Shown: positions 25,766 through 36,528, counted from the stretch's first letter. The stretch: 64,000 nt of DNA from Pseudorhizobium xiangyangii (GCF_020531965.1 NZ_JAJAWH010000006.1:147779-211778), one strand, 5' to 3'. Notes: generated by a model from the sequence alone, not told the origin. Made by a program: numbers and translations.

Positions 25766-26227
25766 AAAGAAAAGAGAATTGGATGTGAGAGGCGGCAGGC
25801 TGGTCCTGCTGCCACAGCGATGCTCTGACGTTTGCAACGTCGCGAAACACATCGGCATGAGTTCTGGAAGAAAATGGAGCGGGTGAAGCGATTCGAACGC
25901 TCGACCCCAACCTTGGCAAGGTTGTGCTCTACCCCTGAGCTACACCCGCTCATATCCGCGATCCTGGGGTAGTAGGTGGATCGGGTGTCGTCCGTTGTTG
26001 CGGCGACGGGCGCTATATGGCCTAAGTGATTTTCGATTGCAACAGGGAAATGATGCCCGGCGGGAGAATTTTTTACAACGCCTCAAACAAGCCTGTCGGC
26101 TGCCGGCAGCACACCAACAGCGCCACCGTCGCTTTCCCTGTCCGATGACTTGCCGGACCTGGCCGGCCGCGCTAAGCCAAGAGTATCAACATCCGACGGC
26201 ATTTTCTCCATTCCTGTGGCCAGAAAC
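25766..26227. other. Intergenic region holding tRNA-Gly
   Basis: 462 bp between galM and the ProX-type gene. Apart from the tRNA at 25875-25949 I see no supportable ORF, repeat or promoter. Confidence 0.5.
25875..25949 (-). tRNA. tRNA-Gly (anticodon GCC)
   Basis: On the minus strand the gene begins GCGGGTGTAGCTCAGGGGTA and folds into a complete cloverleaf: acceptor GCGGGTG/CACCCGC, anticodon loop CTTGCCAAG with anticodon GCC, and a T-loop GTTCGAATC. CCA is encoded at the 3' end (25877-25875). Length 75 nt including CCA. Confidence 0.97.
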
Positions 26228-26749
26228 ATGAACGATACCTCCTCTATGCTTCCTCCCAGGACCGCTGGCGATTTCTTCCTGTTCCTGGACGGGCTCGGCA
26301 TCTCCCATTCCACCAAAGCTCATGCACCGGTATTCACTGTCGCGGAATCAACGAGCCTGCGCGACGAGATTCCCGGCGGTCACACGAAAAACCTCTTCGT
26401 GAAGGACAAGAAGGATCGCTACTTCGTGCTGACGGTCGAGGAGAATGCCACGGTCGATCTGAAGACTGTCCATAAGGTTATCGGCGCGTCAGGCCGCGTC
26501 TCTTTCGGCAGACCGGAAAAACTGATGGAATATCTCGGGGTCGTGCCCGGTTCGGTCACCGTCTTCGGAGCAATCAATGATGCTGGCGGCGACGTCACCT
26601 TCATCCTTGACGAAGACTTGATGCGCCACGACGTCATCAACGGGCATCCCCTGTCGAACGATGCCACCACCTCCATCGACAGCGGTGATCTTCTACGGTT
26701 CCTTGAAGCGACGGGTCATACACCGCTTGTCTTGAAAGTGACCGACTGA
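26228..26749 (+). CDS. Prolyl-tRNA editing protein, ProX/YbaK-type deacylase
   Basis: Free-standing aminoacyl-tRNA deacylase that clears misacylated tRNA-Pro (typically Ala-tRNA-Pro). The 173-residue protein is a single YbaK/EbsC domain with the ProX-type motifs KNLFVKDKKDRYFVLTVEE, GRVSFGRPEKLMEYLGVVPGSVTVFG and IND. The ATG at 26228 is preferred; the open frame begins at 26150, and a further in-frame ATG is at 26246. The Shine-Dalgarno is weak for all. The next gene, cnoX, follows after 53 bp. Confidence 0.88.
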   Translation: MNDTSSMLPPRTAGDFFLFLDGLGISHSTKAHAPVFTVAESTSLRDEIPGGHTKNLFVKDKKDRYFVLTVEENATVDLKTVHKVIGASGRVSFGRPEKLMEYLGVVPGSVTVFGAINDAGGDVTFILDEDLMRHDVINGHPLSNDATTSIDSGDLLRFLEATGHTPLVLKVTD

Positions 26750-26802
26750 CATACGATGTTTCGCCTCATGTAACGCGGCGACGAGACCCGGGAGACAAAT
26801 TG

Positions 26803-27777
26803 ATGAGCGGCACAGACAATCCCTACGGCGGCTCCTATGGCGGTCAGATGACCGGCTCCACGCAGTTTGGCGCCCCCTCGGCGACGAACGATGCCGGTGG
26901 TGTGCATGTCAAGGATACGAGCACGGCAGGGTTTACAGCGGATGTCATCGAAGACTCGCGGAACCAGCCCATCCTGGTCGATTTCTGGGCTCCCTGGTGT
27001 GGTCCCTGCAAGCAGCTCACACCGATACTGGAGCGTGTCGTCAACGAGGCGCAGGGCCGGGTGAAGTTGGTCAAGCTCAACATCGACGACCATCCGTCCA
27101 TTCCCGGACAGATGGGCATCCAATCCATTCCGGCTGTCGTTGCCTTCGTGGATGGTCGCCCCGTGGATGGTTTCATGGGCGCTGTCCCGGAAACCCAGCT
27201 TCGCGAGTTTATCGACCGGGTTGCGGGTCCCGCCGGTGCCGATCAGGCTGCCGAGATAGAGGCTGTGCTTGGCGAGGCCGAGACGCTGATGGGCACTGGC
27301 GACACTCAGGGTGCGGCTCAGCTTTACGGCGCTGTGCTGCAGGTAGACCCGGCCAATGCCAAGGCTGCTGCGGGCATGATGCGCTGCATGATCGAGTTGG
27401 GTGACCTGGCTCGTGCCTCGCAGATGCTCCAATCGCTTCCGGAAGAGATTGCGCAGGATGCTGCGATCCAGGCTGTGGCCAAGAAACTGGAGCAGTTCGA
27501 GGAGGCCCGCAAGCTTGGGGATCCCCAGGCTCTCGAGCAGGAATTGGTGCTGAATGCGGATAATCACGAGGCGCGCATGAAGCTTGCAAAAATCCGTAAC
27601 GCCGAAGGCAGGCGGGAAGAGGCAGCCGAGCATCTGCTGACGGTCATGCGCAAGGACCGGACCTTCGATGATGACGGAGCCCGCCGACAGCTGGTGGAGT
27701 TCTTTGAGGCGTGGGGTCCGAAGGATCCGGCGACCACCGCCGCCCGTCGTCGAATGTCATCGATCCTGTTCTCCTGA
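26803..27777 (+). CDS. cnoX: Thioredoxin-domain chaperedoxin CnoX (YbbN)
   Basis: A thioredoxin fold fused to TPR repeats; CnoX protects proteins from oxidation and hands them to GroEL/DnaK. The 324-residue protein has a Gly-rich N-terminus, a thioredoxin domain with an intact active site WCGPC (about residues 66-70), then TPR-type helices from about residue 150 to the end. E. coli CnoX lacks the full CXXC; here both cysteines are present, so redox activity is likely. Start ATG 26803 (a TTG at 26800 precedes it) with GGGAG upstream. Runs into the LON-domain and Trm112-like genes. Confidence 0.9.
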   Translation: MSGTDNPYGGSYGGQMTGSTQFGAPSATNDAGGVHVKDTSTAGFTADVIEDSRNQPILVDFWAPWCGPCKQLTPILERVVNEAQGRVKLVKLNIDDHPSIPGQMGIQSIPAVVAFVDGRPVDGFMGAVPETQLREFIDRVAGPAGADQAAEIEAVLGEAETLMGTGDTQGAAQLYGAVLQVDPANAKAAAGMMRCMIELGDLARASQMLQSLPEEIAQDAAIQAVAKKLEQFEEARKLGDPQALEQELVLNADNHEARMKLAKIRNAEGRREEAAEHLLTVMRKDRTFDDDGARRQLVEFFEAWGPKDPATTAARRRMSSILFS

Positions 27778-27883
27778 CACAGGTAGTTAAAAGGCGCACT
27801 TGCGATCCATCGCGGGTGCCCCACATTACCGCCAAAGGCGTCATATCCATGCCGCCCGTTTGCGGTCCGGGAGGTTGGACCCC

Positions 27884-28558
27884 ATGATTGTGGGAAATGC
27901 CAGATACGTGAAGCGGGAAGATTTGCCGGAAACGGTTCCGGTATTCCCACTCACGGGAGCCTTGTTATTGCCGGGCGGCCAGTTGCCGCTCAATATCTTC
28001 GAGCCTCGTTATCTCGCCATGTTCGATGCGGCGCTTGCCGGCGACCGGCTGATCGGCATCGTGCAGCCGGCGCTGACGGAGCAGCAGAATGGTGACGCCA
28101 CCCGACCCGGGCTGAGCAGCGTGGGTTGTATCGGTCGTATCACATCGTTCGCCGAGACCGGCGATGGCCGCTATATCGCTTCGCTGAGTGGTGTCTGTCG
28201 TTTCCGGTTGTTTGAGGAAGTCGGTGAAGGCCACCCCTACCGGACGTTCAAGGTCGCCCCGCTGCTGGCGGATCTATCGACTGACGACGACGAGGGGACG
28301 GTGAACCGGGCGGAGTTGCTGCGCGTGTTCCGAGCCTATCTGGATGCGAACAAGCTGGAGGCCGATTGGGAGAGCGTCGAGCGCGCCGGCAACCGGACGC
28401 TCGTCAATTCGCTGTCGATGATGTCTCCCTTCGGTCCGGCTGAAAAGCAGGCTCTGCTTGAGGCGCCGGATCTGAAGACGCGGGCCGAGACGCTTGTGGC
28501 GATCACTGAAATCCTGCTTGCCCGCGGTGGCGGGGATTCCGACAACATGCTGCAGTAG
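27884..28558 (+). CDS. LON substrate-binding domain protein
   Basis: A 224-residue protein consisting of a Lon protease N-terminal (substrate-binding) domain alone: [29 protein letters not shown] at the start, then [10 protein letters not shown]. It lacks the ATPase and protease parts of Lon. The family is common in alphaproteobacteria beside CnoX; the function is unknown, possibly substrate recognition or cereblon-like binding. ATG 27884 follows GGGAGG. It sits 5 bp before the Trm112-like gene and is in one transcription unit with it. Confidence 0.92.
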   Translation: MIVGNARYVKREDLPETVPVFPLTGALLLPGGQLPLNIFEPRYLAMFDAALAGDRLIGIVQPALTEQQNGDATRPGLSSVGCIGRITSFAETGDGRYIASLSGVCRFRLFEEVGEGHPYRTFKVAPLLADLSTDDDEGTVNRAELLRVFRAYLDANKLEADWESVERAGNRTLVNSLSMMSPFGPAEKQALLEAPDLKTRAETLVAITEILLARGGGDSDNMLQ

Positions 28559-28563
28559 GTGCC

Positions 28564-28752
28564 ATGGACGAAAAACTGAGCAAGGTTGATCCGAAGCTTC
28601 TGGAGCTTCTCGTCTGCCCGCTAACCAAGGCACGGTTGTCCTTCAATCGCGAAACGAACGAGCTCGTCTCGGAGAAAGCGAGGCTCGCCTACCCGATAAG
28701 GGACGGCGTGCCGATCATGCTCATCTCGGAAGCGCGAAAGCTGGAAGACTAG
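28564..28752 (+). CDS. Trm112/UPF0434-family protein (YcaR-like)
   Basis: A 62-residue protein of the Trm112 family. It has the pattern [18 protein letters not shown] with a single cysteine, then [21 protein letters not shown], typical of UPF0434/YcaR. In other organisms Trm112-like proteins activate methyltransferases, but the bacterial partner is unknown. Follows the LON-domain gene by 5 bp. Confidence 0.93.
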   Translation: MDEKLSKVDPKLLELLVCPLTKARLSFNRETNELVSEKARLAYPIRDGVPIMLISEARKLED

Positions 28753-28774
28753 CTTTAGCGAGTGTCCTGCTGCC

Positions 28775-29989
28775 TCAGATGGTTTCACCTGCAAGCAGTT
28801 TGGGGCGCCCTTCTCCGGAAGTTCCTGATGCCTGGTCGATGAAATAGGACTTCAATCCCGGTAGTCTCTCTACAAGCCCCAGACCGAAATCGCGTGCGAT
28901 GCGGATCGGCGTGATGTCGTTGGAAAACAGGCGATTGAGCACGTCGGTGGTGACGCCCATGCGGAAAGTGTCGAACCGGCGCCAGGACTGGTATCTCTCA
29001 AGCACGTTCAATGCTCCGATATCGAGGCCGAGCCGGTCGGCTTCCACGACGGTTTCCGCGAGCGCTGCGACATCCTTGAAGCCAAGGTTCAGTCCCTGGC
29101 CGGAAATGGGATGGATGCCATGTGCGGCATCGCCGGCAAGAGCAAAGCGCGGCGCAACGAAGGAACGGCTCAAGGTCAAACCAAGCGGGAAGGACTTGCG
29201 GCTGCCAGCGACGGTGATTTCGCCCAGCTTGTGCCCGAAACGACGCTGTAGCTCGGCTTCGAATACCAGATCGTCGGAGGCGACGAGGTTCTCGGCCTCG
29301 TCCTTGCGTTCGGTCCAGACAAGCGAAGAGCGGTTGCCGGTGAGGGGCAGGATGGCGAAAGGCCCAGAGGGCAAGAAATGCTCTTCCGCGACACCCTCAT
29401 GCGGGCGCTCATGGGCAACCGTGGTGACGATGCCGGCCTGTCCGTAGTCCCAGGTTACCGTCTTGATTCCGGCCATATCGCGCAGCCTGGACCGCACGCC
29501 GTCACAGGCCACCAGAAGCCGGGTATCGATTGTGCTCGCATCCGATAATGTGACCGTCGTCCTGGCGCCGGTGGTGTTGAATGCCGTGGCGGAGAGACCG
29601 TGGCGAATGGTGATGCCGAGCCGTTCGCAGGCCGCGCGGAGCGCGCGAACCATCGCGACATTGGGCACCATATGCGCGAAGGGCTGGCCTTCTTCCACTT
29701 CACCGTCGAATGTCAGGAAGACCGGTCTCACGGGATCAGAGGTCCGTGAATCTGTTACGATCATTCGGTTGATCGGCTGCGCTTCCGGGGCGATGTCGTT
29801 CCAGACGTCCAGAACCTCAAGCATGCGTATCGCCGCCGCGATGATGGCAGAGGCGCGCTCGTCCTTCTGCCAGACATGGTCAGGCGCAGCCTCGATGACC
29901 TCCACTTTCAGGTGGGGTGCGGACTGTTTTACCGCCACCGCGGCTGAAAGGCCCACATAGCCTCCACCGACAACCAGCATATCCAGCAT
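28775..29989 (-). CDS. UbiH/UbiF-family FAD-dependent hydroxylase
   Basis: Flavoprotein monooxygenase probably acting in ubiquinone ring hydroxylation. The 404-residue protein begins with the FAD-binding motif VVGGGYVGLSAAVAV, has the DG motif ACDGVRSRLR, and the second flavin motif GDAAHGIHPISGQGLNLGFKD. The ATG at 29989 fits the family N-terminus and has GGGAG ten nucleotides upstream; the open frame to 30040 adds a non-family leader. Alphaproteobacteria use different sets (UbiH, UbiF, UbiL, UbiM), and sequence alone does not tell which carbon it hydroxylates. Divergent from tesB. Confidence 0.9.
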   Translation of the reverse strand: MLDMLVVGGGYVGLSAAVAVKQSAPHLKVEVIEAAPDHVWQKDERASAIIAAAIRMLEVLDVWNDIAPEAQPINRMIVTDSRTSDPVRPVFLTFDGEVEEGQPFAHMVPNVAMVRALRAACERLGITIRHGLSATAFNTTGARTTVTLSDASTIDTRLLVACDGVRSRLRDMAGIKTVTWDYGQAGIVTTVAHERPHEGVAEEHFLPSGPFAILPLTGNRSSLVWTERKDEAENLVASDDLVFEAELQRRFGHKLGEITVAGSRKSFPLGLTLSRSFVAPRFALAGDAAHGIHPISGQGLNLGFKDVAALAETVVEADRLGLDIGALNVLERYQSWRRFDTFRMGVTTDVLNRLFSNDITPIRIARDFGLGLVERLPGLKSYFIDQASGTSGEGRPKLLAGETI

Positions 29990-30075
29990 TTGGCTCACTC
30001 CCGCGACACTTGAGAAGATGACATGGTCCATATAGATCATCCGGCAACTGGTTCCTATTACCGGAGTCCGCCATT

Positions 30076-30960
30076 ATGTCACGCCCGCCTGAATTCCAAG
30101 ATGCGATGGATCGTCTCCTCACGACGCTTGATCTCGAAAAGCTCGAGGAGAACCTCTATCGCGGCAGTAGTCCACAGGTGGGCTGGCAGCGGGTGTTCGG
30201 CGGACAGGTGATTGCCCAGGCTCTCATGGCGGCCCAGCGGACGGTGGATGAAAACCGTTACGTCCATTCACTCCACGCCTACTTCATGCGGCCGGGCGAT
30301 CCCGCTGTGCCGATCGTGTACCAGGTGGAGCGGATACGGGACGGATCAAGCTTCGCCACGCGGTGGATCGTGGCAATCCAGCATGGGCGGCCGATATTTT
30401 CCATGTCCGCATCTTTCCAGGTGGAGGAGGATGGGCTCGATCATCAAGTGTCCATGCCGCCCGTTACACCGCCGGAAGAGTTGATGGGCGAAAAGGAATT
30501 CAAGGAGCTGTTCCTCGCGCAGGCCCCGGCAGGGGTGCGGAAATACTGGAACCGGGACCGTCCGATCGAGATCCGGCCTGTCTCACTCGTCCATTATCTG
30601 ACGAAAGAGAAACTGGAGCCTCGGCAGGATATCTGGGTGCGGGCTGTCGGAGAGGTGCCGGCGGATCGTCACTACCAAGCCTGCGTACTGGCCTATCTGT
30701 CCGACATGACCTTGCTCGACACGTCCCTCTATGCGCATGGCACGTCAATCTTCGATCCCAAGCTGCAGGTCGCCAGTCTCGACCATGCCATGTGGTTTCA
30801 TCGACCCTGCGCGCTGGAAGATTGGCTTGTCTACACGCAGGACAGCCCGAGTTCGTCAGGTGCACGCGGCATGACGCGGGGTAGCCTCTACACGCGGTCC
30901 GGAGAGTTGATTGCGTCTGTTGCGCAAGAGGGGTTGATTCGCAAACGAGCAGTTGAGTAA
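30076..30960 (+). CDS. tesB: Acyl-CoA thioesterase II (TesB)
   Basis: Hydrolyses medium- to long-chain acyl-CoA. The 294-residue double hot-dog protein has the family patterns QRVFGGQVIAQALMAA, HAYFMRPGDP, DRHYQACVLAYLSDMTLLD and the ending SLYTRSGELIASVAQEGLIR. The catalytic aspartate is expected in LSDMTLLDTSL. Start ATG 30076. Divergent from the Ubi hydroxylase, with about 85 bp between starts. Confidence 0.94.
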   Translation: MSRPPEFQDAMDRLLTTLDLEKLEENLYRGSSPQVGWQRVFGGQVIAQALMAAQRTVDENRYVHSLHAYFMRPGDPAVPIVYQVERIRDGSSFATRWIVAIQHGRPIFSMSASFQVEEDGLDHQVSMPPVTPPEELMGEKEFKELFLAQAPAGVRKYWNRDRPIEIRPVSLVHYLTKEKLEPRQDIWVRAVGEVPADRHYQACVLAYLSDMTLLDTSLYAHGTSIFDPKLQVASLDHAMWFHRPCALEDWLVYTQDSPSSSGARGMTRGSLYTRSGELIASVAQEGLIRKRAVE

Positions 30961-31083
30961 ATATTAGGCATCATGGAATTTGTGCGTAATTCCAAGGCAA
31001 TAAAGTCGCCCGTTGCTGCCTTTCGTTTAGGCGAAATAGAAAAAGCACTTTAAAAACATAATCTTATAAATCCATGTCGAAAC

Positions 31084-31099
31084 TGGCACGCCCTTTGTA
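31084..31099 (+). promoter_or_regulatory. Sigma-54 (RpoN) promoter of glnK-amtB
   Basis: TGGCACG, 4 nt, TTGTA. The invariant GG (-24) is conserved; the -12 GC is GT. The spacing between the two elements is exact. It lies 84 bp before glnK, a classical NtrC/RpoN-controlled gene pair. Confidence 0.82.
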
Positions 31100-31125
31100 T
31101 GTAAGTCGGAAGTCGCTGTCTCTGA

Positions 31126-31521
<396 letters not shown>

Positions 31522-31545
31522 CAACGGCTGATTGGGGAGCTACCT

Positions 31546-32901
31546 ATGAAAATTTCTAGACTTTCAACCTCGCTCGGTCGTGTGAGTGCTGCTTCAGCAG
31601 CCTTCCTGGCGCCCGTTGTCGCTTTCGCGCAGGATGCGGCTGCACCCGCCGCTGAAGCTGCTGCGGTCGTGCCGGAAAAAGGCGATACCGCCTTCATGTT
31701 CATTTGCACTCTGCTCGTCTTCTTCATGCTGATGCCGGGCCTAGGCTTGTTCTACGGTGGCCTCGTGCGCGCCAAGAACATGCTGTCCGTGCTCATGCAA
31801 TGCACCGTGGTCGGTGCGACCATGATGCTCGTATGGGTGATCTACGGTTACTCCTTCGCCTTCGGCGGCTCGGAGAATGCCTATTTCGGTGGCACAGCCA
31901 AAATGTTCCTGTCCGGCGTGACCATGGACTCGACAGCCGCGACCTTCTCGGATGCGGTCATTCCCGAATTCGTCTTCATGCTGTTCCAGATGACGTTTGC
32001 AGCCCTTACCCCGGCGCTGATCGTCGGCGCTTTCGCTGAACGCATCAAGTTCTCCGCCGCCGTCCTGTTCTGCGTTCTGTGGGCAACGTTCGTCTACTTC
32101 CCGGTCGCTCATATGGTGTGGGATGCCAACGGCCTCCTGTTCGGAATGGGTGCGCTTGACTTCGCTGGTGGTACCGTCGTCCATATCAACGCAGGTGTTG
32201 CCGGTCTCATTGGCGCGATCATGGTCGGCAAGCGCACGGGCTTGGGCAAGGACATGATGGCACCGCATTCGATGACGCTCACGCTCGTCGGCGCCGCCAT
32301 GCTTTGGCTCGGCTGGTTCGGCTTCAACGCCGGTTCCAACCTCGAAGCGTCCGGCGGTGCGATGCTCGCAACCGTCAACACGTTTGTGGCGACGGCTGCA
32401 GCGATCATCTCCTGGTGCGTGGTTGAAACGTTTACCCGCGGCAAGGCTTCGATGCTCGGTGCCGCGTCCGGCATGATTTCCGGTCTGGTCGCCATCACGC
32501 CCGCAGCTGGTATTGCCGGACCGATGGGTGCGATCGTCATGGGTCTTCTCGTCTCGCCGCTCTGCTACTTCTTCGTAGCCGTCGTCAAAAACAAGTTGGG
32601 TTATGACGACACGGCAGACGTCTTCGGCGTTCACGGTGTCGGCGGCCTCTTCGGCGCACTCGCAACCGGCATCTTTGCCTCCTCGTCGCTCGGCGGCATC
32701 GGTTATGCCGAAGGCGTGACCATGGGTGGCCAGTTCATGACGCAGCTGACCGCAGTCGTCATCACCATCGCATGGTGCGGTATCGTCTCGGTGATCCTTT
32801 ACAAGGTCGTTGATGTGATCATCGGTCTTCGGGTCACTGTCGAAGCGGAGCGCGAAGGTCTCGACCTTTCCTCCCACGGCGAAGCCGCCTACCACTCCTG
32901 A
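31546..32901 (+). CDS. amtB: Ammonium transporter AmtB
   Basis: Inner-membrane ammonium channel of 451 residues. A cleavable signal peptide (MKISRLSTSLGRVSAASAAF ... FAQDA) is followed by eleven predicted transmembrane helices. Family signatures are present: FYGGLVRAKN, DFAGGTVVHINAGVAGL, LGWFGFNAGS and DVFGVHGVGGLFGAL with the conserved pore histidines. It follows glnK by 24 bp and is co-transcribed with it. Ends before a strong terminator. Confidence 0.97.
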   Translation: MKISRLSTSLGRVSAASAAFLAPVVAFAQDAAAPAAEAAAVVPEKGDTAFMFICTLLVFFMLMPGLGLFYGGLVRAKNMLSVLMQCTVVGATMMLVWVIYGYSFAFGGSENAYFGGTAKMFLSGVTMDSTAATFSDAVIPEFVFMLFQMTFAALTPALIVGAFAERIKFSAAVLFCVLWATFVYFPVAHMVWDANGLLFGMGALDFAGGTVVHINAGVAGLIGAIMVGKRTGLGKDMMAPHSMTLTLVGAAMLWLGWFGFNAGSNLEASGGAMLATVNTFVATAAAIISWCVVETFTRGKASMLGAASGMISGLVAITPAAGIAGPMGAIVMGLLVSPLCYFFVAVVKNKLGYDDTADVFGVHGVGGLFGALATGIFASSSLGGIGYAEGVTMGGQFMTQLTAVVITIAWCGIVSVILYKVVDVIIGLRVTVEAEREGLDLSSHGEAAYHS

Positions 32902-32974
32902 TAACAGTTTGCGGCGGTACCAATCCGCCGCAGCACAATCTGCCGCAAAGAGCCGCTTTTTGTATCGAACTTTC

Positions 32975-33001
32975 GCCCGGACCTCGGTCCGGGCTTTTTT
33001 A
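32975..33001 (+). terminator. Intrinsic terminator of glnK-amtB
   Basis: GCCCGGACC, 2-nt loop, GGTCCGGGC, then TTTTTT. Strong hairpin 73 bp after amtB. Confidence 0.92.
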
Positions 33002-33137
33002 TATCGGCTTCCGGATGTCCCAGGCGCGGTGGTTAAAGGCACATTAACCATCTTCACGCTACGTTGCGCCGACTGCGGTGGGTTTGAGCTCATGCTAGCC
33101 CCGACCTCCCTCAAGCGTTGCAACGGCGGACAGAGTA

Positions 33138-35798
33138 ATGGGTAGAAGCAATTCAGCAGCAATGGGCGATGGTTCGGCGAGGGCCATGCTGACGACTTTT
33201 GTCGTCAGGCAAGCCATGGCGCTGGCTGGGTTTGGCATTTTCATCGCTCTCGCTCTCGCAGTTGCCGCCCTCGCGACCTGGAACGTAGCGGATCCGAGCT
33301 TTTCCTACGCGACCGATAATCAGCCCACGAATTTGCTTGGCTATTTCGGGGCCGCCTTTGCGGACCTCATGATGCAGTTCTTTGGCCTTGCGTGCCTTGT
33401 CGCACTTCTGCCCGTTCTTGCATTTGCGCTGGCATTGATTTCGGGACGCGAGTTCAACCGCGTGCCGGCACGGCTGGCGGCCTGGGGCGGCGGTACGCTT
33501 CTGGTCTCCGCGTCGCTCGGCTGCTTCCCGGCGCCATTTACCTGGCCCATTCCCAACGGCATCGGCGGCGTCATCGGTGATATGATCCTGCGCTTCCCGG
33601 CGCTCTTTGTTGGCGCCTATCCGACCGGAATGCTGGCAACGATCCTTGGCATCTTCTTTGCGTTTCCGGCCGTCTGGCTGCTCCTCTTTGCGTCTGGCCT
33701 GGTGGGCGAAGCGTTCGAGGATGAAGATGAGGACTATGCTCCGGCCGTTGCCACCAATTCACGGGCACGACAGGTCGTCGAGGATGAGGATGACGATGAA
33801 GGCGTATTCGCAGGCTTTCTGGCGCTCGGCGCTCTCGCCCACTACTGGTATATCGGGCAGGCTCGCATCCGCCGTCTTTTCGGCATCAAGCCGGGCTCTC
33901 GCAGTACGTTCGATCAGCCATATGATTTCAACGACGACGAATTCGGTACGCTGAACGAGCCGGTGCGGGCGAAGGCTCCTGCCGCTGCCGGGCACCGTGT
34001 TGAACCGTCCCTCGATAGTCCTGCGCATGGCGGCGTCGCTCGTCGCTCGATCGTTTCGCCGCCCATGGCGCACCATGACGAGGATGACCTGGACGACTCC
34101 TTCGTTCGGCCTGCGGGTATTCTATCCGATGATGACGATGTTCCGTTCGCAGCCACGCGGCGCCCAACGGCGTCCGGTACAGGACGTGCTCAGCCAAGGG
34201 TAGCTGCGCCTCCTGCGCCACCCAGGCCCAGCCCGCGGGTTGCTCGTGACGCTCAGGCATCCTTCATCGATTCGGACGGCTTCCAGCTTCCATCCGTCCA
34301 TCTGCTTGCGGAACCGAAAGCGATTGCTCGCGATGCCACACTTTCGGCGGATGTGCTGGAGCAGAATGCCCGCATGCTGGAAGGTGTGCTGGAGGATTTC
34401 GGCGTCAAGGGCGAGATCATCCATGTTCGTCCAGGTCCGGTCGTCACGCTTTACGAACTGGAGCCGGCACCCGGTATCAAGTCCTCGCGCGTCATCGGCC
34501 TTGCCGACGACATCGCCCGCTCGATGAGCGCGATCGCTGCTCGCGTTGCCGTCGTTCCCGGCCGCAATGCGATCGGTATCGAACTGCCGAACCGCACCCG
34601 CGAGACGGTCTATCTGCGCGAGATGATCGGCAGCAAGGACTTCGAGAACAGCAAGGCGAAGCTCGCCATGGCACTCGGCAAGACGATCGGCGGCGAGCCG
34701 GTCGTGGCCGACCTAGCAAAGATGCCGCATCTGCTGGTCGCGGGTACCACGGGCTCGGGTAAGTCCGTGGCCATCAACACGATGATCCTGTCGCTTCTCT
34801 ACCGCTATACGCCGGAGAAGTGCCGCCTGATCATGATCGATCCGAAAATGCTTGAACTCTCCGTCTATGACGGTATTCCACACCTTCTTTCACCGGTGGT
34901 CACCGACCCGAAGAAGGCCGTCGTAGCGCTCAAGTGGACCGTCCGCGAGATGGAAGAGCGTTACAAGAAAATGTCGAAGATCGGCGTGCGCAATATCGAC
35001 GGCTTCAACAGCCGCGTCGAACAGGCGCTGGCCAAGGGCGAGGTGATGACGCGCACCGTCCAGACCGGTTTCGATCGCGAAACCGGCGAGGCGATCTACG
35101 AAACGGAAGAGTTCGATCTGAAGCCGATTCCTTACATAGTCGTCATCATCGACGAGATGGCCGACCTGATGATGGTCGCCGGCAAGGACATCGAAGGTGC
35201 AGTCCAGCGTCTGGCGCAGATGGCGCGTGCCGCCGGTATCCACGTCGTCATGGCGACGCAGCGTCCATCGGTGGACGTCATTACCGGCACGATCAAGGCC
35301 AACTTCCCGACGCGTATCTCCTTCCAGGTCACGTCGAAGATCGACAGCCGCACGATCCTCGGGGAGCAGGGCGCCGAGCAGCTGCTCGGCATGGGCGACA
35401 TGCTCTACATGGCCGGTGGTGGCCGCATACAACGCGTCCATGGCCCGTTCGTCTCTGACGTCGAGGTTGAGGAGATCGTTGCCTACTTGAAAACCCAGGG
35501 CTCGCCTCAATATCTGGAAGCCATCACAGCCGATGACGACGAGGAAAATGATGGCGGCGGCCCCTCGGGCACTGCGAACCTCTCGGATTCCGAAGATCCC
35601 TACGATCAGGCGGTGGCAATTGTGCTACGTGACGGGAAGGCGTCGACTTCCTATATTCAGCGAAGGCTCGGCATCGGCTACAATCGCGCAGCCTCTCTGA
35701 TCGAGAGGATGGAGCAGGAAGGACTGATCGGTCCCGCCAATCATGCCGGAAAACGCGAGATTTTGGTGCCGACCGAAGCCGACATCCTGGAACGCTAG
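33138..35798 (+). CDS. ftsK: DNA translocase FtsK
   Basis: Septum-located DNA pump that segregates chromosome termini and activates XerCD. The 886-residue protein has an N-terminal domain with four or five transmembrane helices (residues 20-190), an Asp/Glu- then Pro-rich linker (about 195-380), and the RecA-like motor with Walker [10 protein letters not shown] and Walker [13 protein letters not shown]. The C-terminal gamma winged helix ([19 protein letters not shown] ... RASLIE-type helix [12 protein letters not shown]) binds KOPS sites. The ATG at 33138 gives the basic N-terminus; the Shine-Dalgarno is weak. Followed by lolA on the same strand. Confidence 0.96.
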   Translation: MGRSNSAAMGDGSARAMLTTFVVRQAMALAGFGIFIALALAVAALATWNVADPSFSYATDNQPTNLLGYFGAAFADLMMQFFGLACLVALLPVLAFALALISGREFNRVPARLAAWGGGTLLVSASLGCFPAPFTWPIPNGIGGVIGDMILRFPALFVGAYPTGMLATILGIFFAFPAVWLLLFASGLVGEAFEDEDEDYAPAVATNSRARQVVEDEDDDEGVFAGFLALGALAHYWYIGQARIRRLFGIKPGSRSTFDQPYDFNDDEFGTLNEPVRAKAPAAAGHRVEPSLDSPAHGGVARRSIVSPPMAHHDEDDLDDSFVRPAGILSDDDDVPFAATRRPTASGTGRAQPRVAAPPAPPRPSPRVARDAQASFIDSDGFQLPSVHLLAEPKAIARDATLSADVLEQNARMLEGVLEDFGVKGEIIHVRPGPVVTLYELEPAPGIKSSRVIGLADDIARSMSAIAARVAVVPGRNAIGIELPNRTRETVYLREMIGSKDFENSKAKLAMALGKTIGGEPVVADLAKMPHLLVAGTTGSGKSVAINTMILSLLYRYTPEKCRLIMIDPKMLELSVYDGIPHLLSPVVTDPKKAVVALKWTVREMEERYKKMSKIGVRNIDGFNSRVEQALAKGEVMTRTVQTGFDRETGEAIYETEEFDLKPIPYIVVIIDEMADLMMVAGKDIEGAVQRLAQMARAAGIHVVMATQRPSVDVITGTIKANFPTRISFQVTSKIDSRTILGEQGAEQLLGMGDMLYMAGGGRIQRVHGPFVSDVEVEEIVAYLKTQGSPQYLEAITADDDEENDGGGPSGTANLSDSEDPYDQAVAIVLRDGKASTSYIQRRLGIGYNRAASLIERMEQEGLIGPANHAGKREILVPTEADILER

Positions 35799-35866
35799 GA
35801 CCGCCGCCGCGTTGGCCATCAAGCTGCCGCCTTTCGAGGCCAGGAAGCGGTGAAGGAGAAGACAGA

Positions 35867-36520
35867 ATGAATAAAAAGACCAACTGCTCCCCGTCGTTCG
35901 GTGCCATCAGCCGCAGATCCTTCTCCGCCGGATTGCTGGGGCTTGCCACGTCGGCGCTTATTCCATCGACAGGTGCCGCTCAGGGTGCCGGTGGCTCGGC
36001 CGCCGCGCAGAAGATCGCCGACCATTTCTCGTCCGTGAAGACGATGATGGGCGAGTTCGTCCAGTTCGGTCCGCGCGGAGAGCAGACAGGCGGAAAATTC
36101 TTCATCGAACGCCCGGGCAAACTGCGGTTCAACTTCGAGGATCCGTCCCCGATCCGCGTGATTGCCGACGGCAAGAATGTCGTCATCGGCAACATGAAGC
36201 TGAAGACCTGGGATCTCTACCCCTTGTCCAAGACGCCGCTCAGCCTGTTGCTGGCGGAACGGATCGATCTTTCGAACGAGACGGTTCGCGGCGTGCGGGA
36301 GGAGCCGGACCTGACGACGATCGTGCTCGGTAACCGGACGATTTTCGGCGATTCGACGATCACCATGATGTTCGACTCTAAGACGTACGAGCTCAGACAG
36401 TGGACGATCACGGACGCGCAGAACAAGGACACGTCGGTGATGATCTACAACGTCAAGAACGGTGTTGGTTTCGAGGAGCGGGTCTTCCGTATTCCCTACG
36501 ACGAAGTCCGCAAGCTCTGA
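35867..36520 (+). CDS. lolA: Outer-membrane lipoprotein carrier LolA
   Basis: Periplasmic chaperone that carries lipoproteins from LolCDE to the outer membrane. The 217-residue protein has an N-terminal export signal with a twin arginine (ISRRSFSAGLLGLATSALIPS ending near TGAAQ). The mature part has the LolA pattern GGKFFIERPGKLRFNFEDPSP and VADGKNVVIGN-type strands. The twin-arginine signal is a rhizobial feature of this family. It lies 68 bp after ftsK and just before a weak terminator. LolB is not in the window. Confidence 0.92.
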   Translation: MNKKTNCSPSFGAISRRSFSAGLLGLATSALIPSTGAAQGAGGSAAAQKIADHFSSVKTMMGEFVQFGPRGEQTGGKFFIERPGKLRFNFEDPSPIRVIADGKNVVIGNMKLKTWDLYPLSKTPLSLLLAERIDLSNETVRGVREEPDLTTIVLGNRTIFGDSTITMMFDSKTYELRQWTITDAQNKDTSVMIYNVKNGVGFEERVFRIPYDEVRKL

Positions 36521-36528
36521 TCGAAAGC

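Noticed and set aside
31741-33162. 473-codon open frame antisense to amtB, reaching into the ftsK start
   Set aside because: Charged, His/Glu-rich composition expected from the reverse complement of a membrane protein gene; crosses the amtB terminator.
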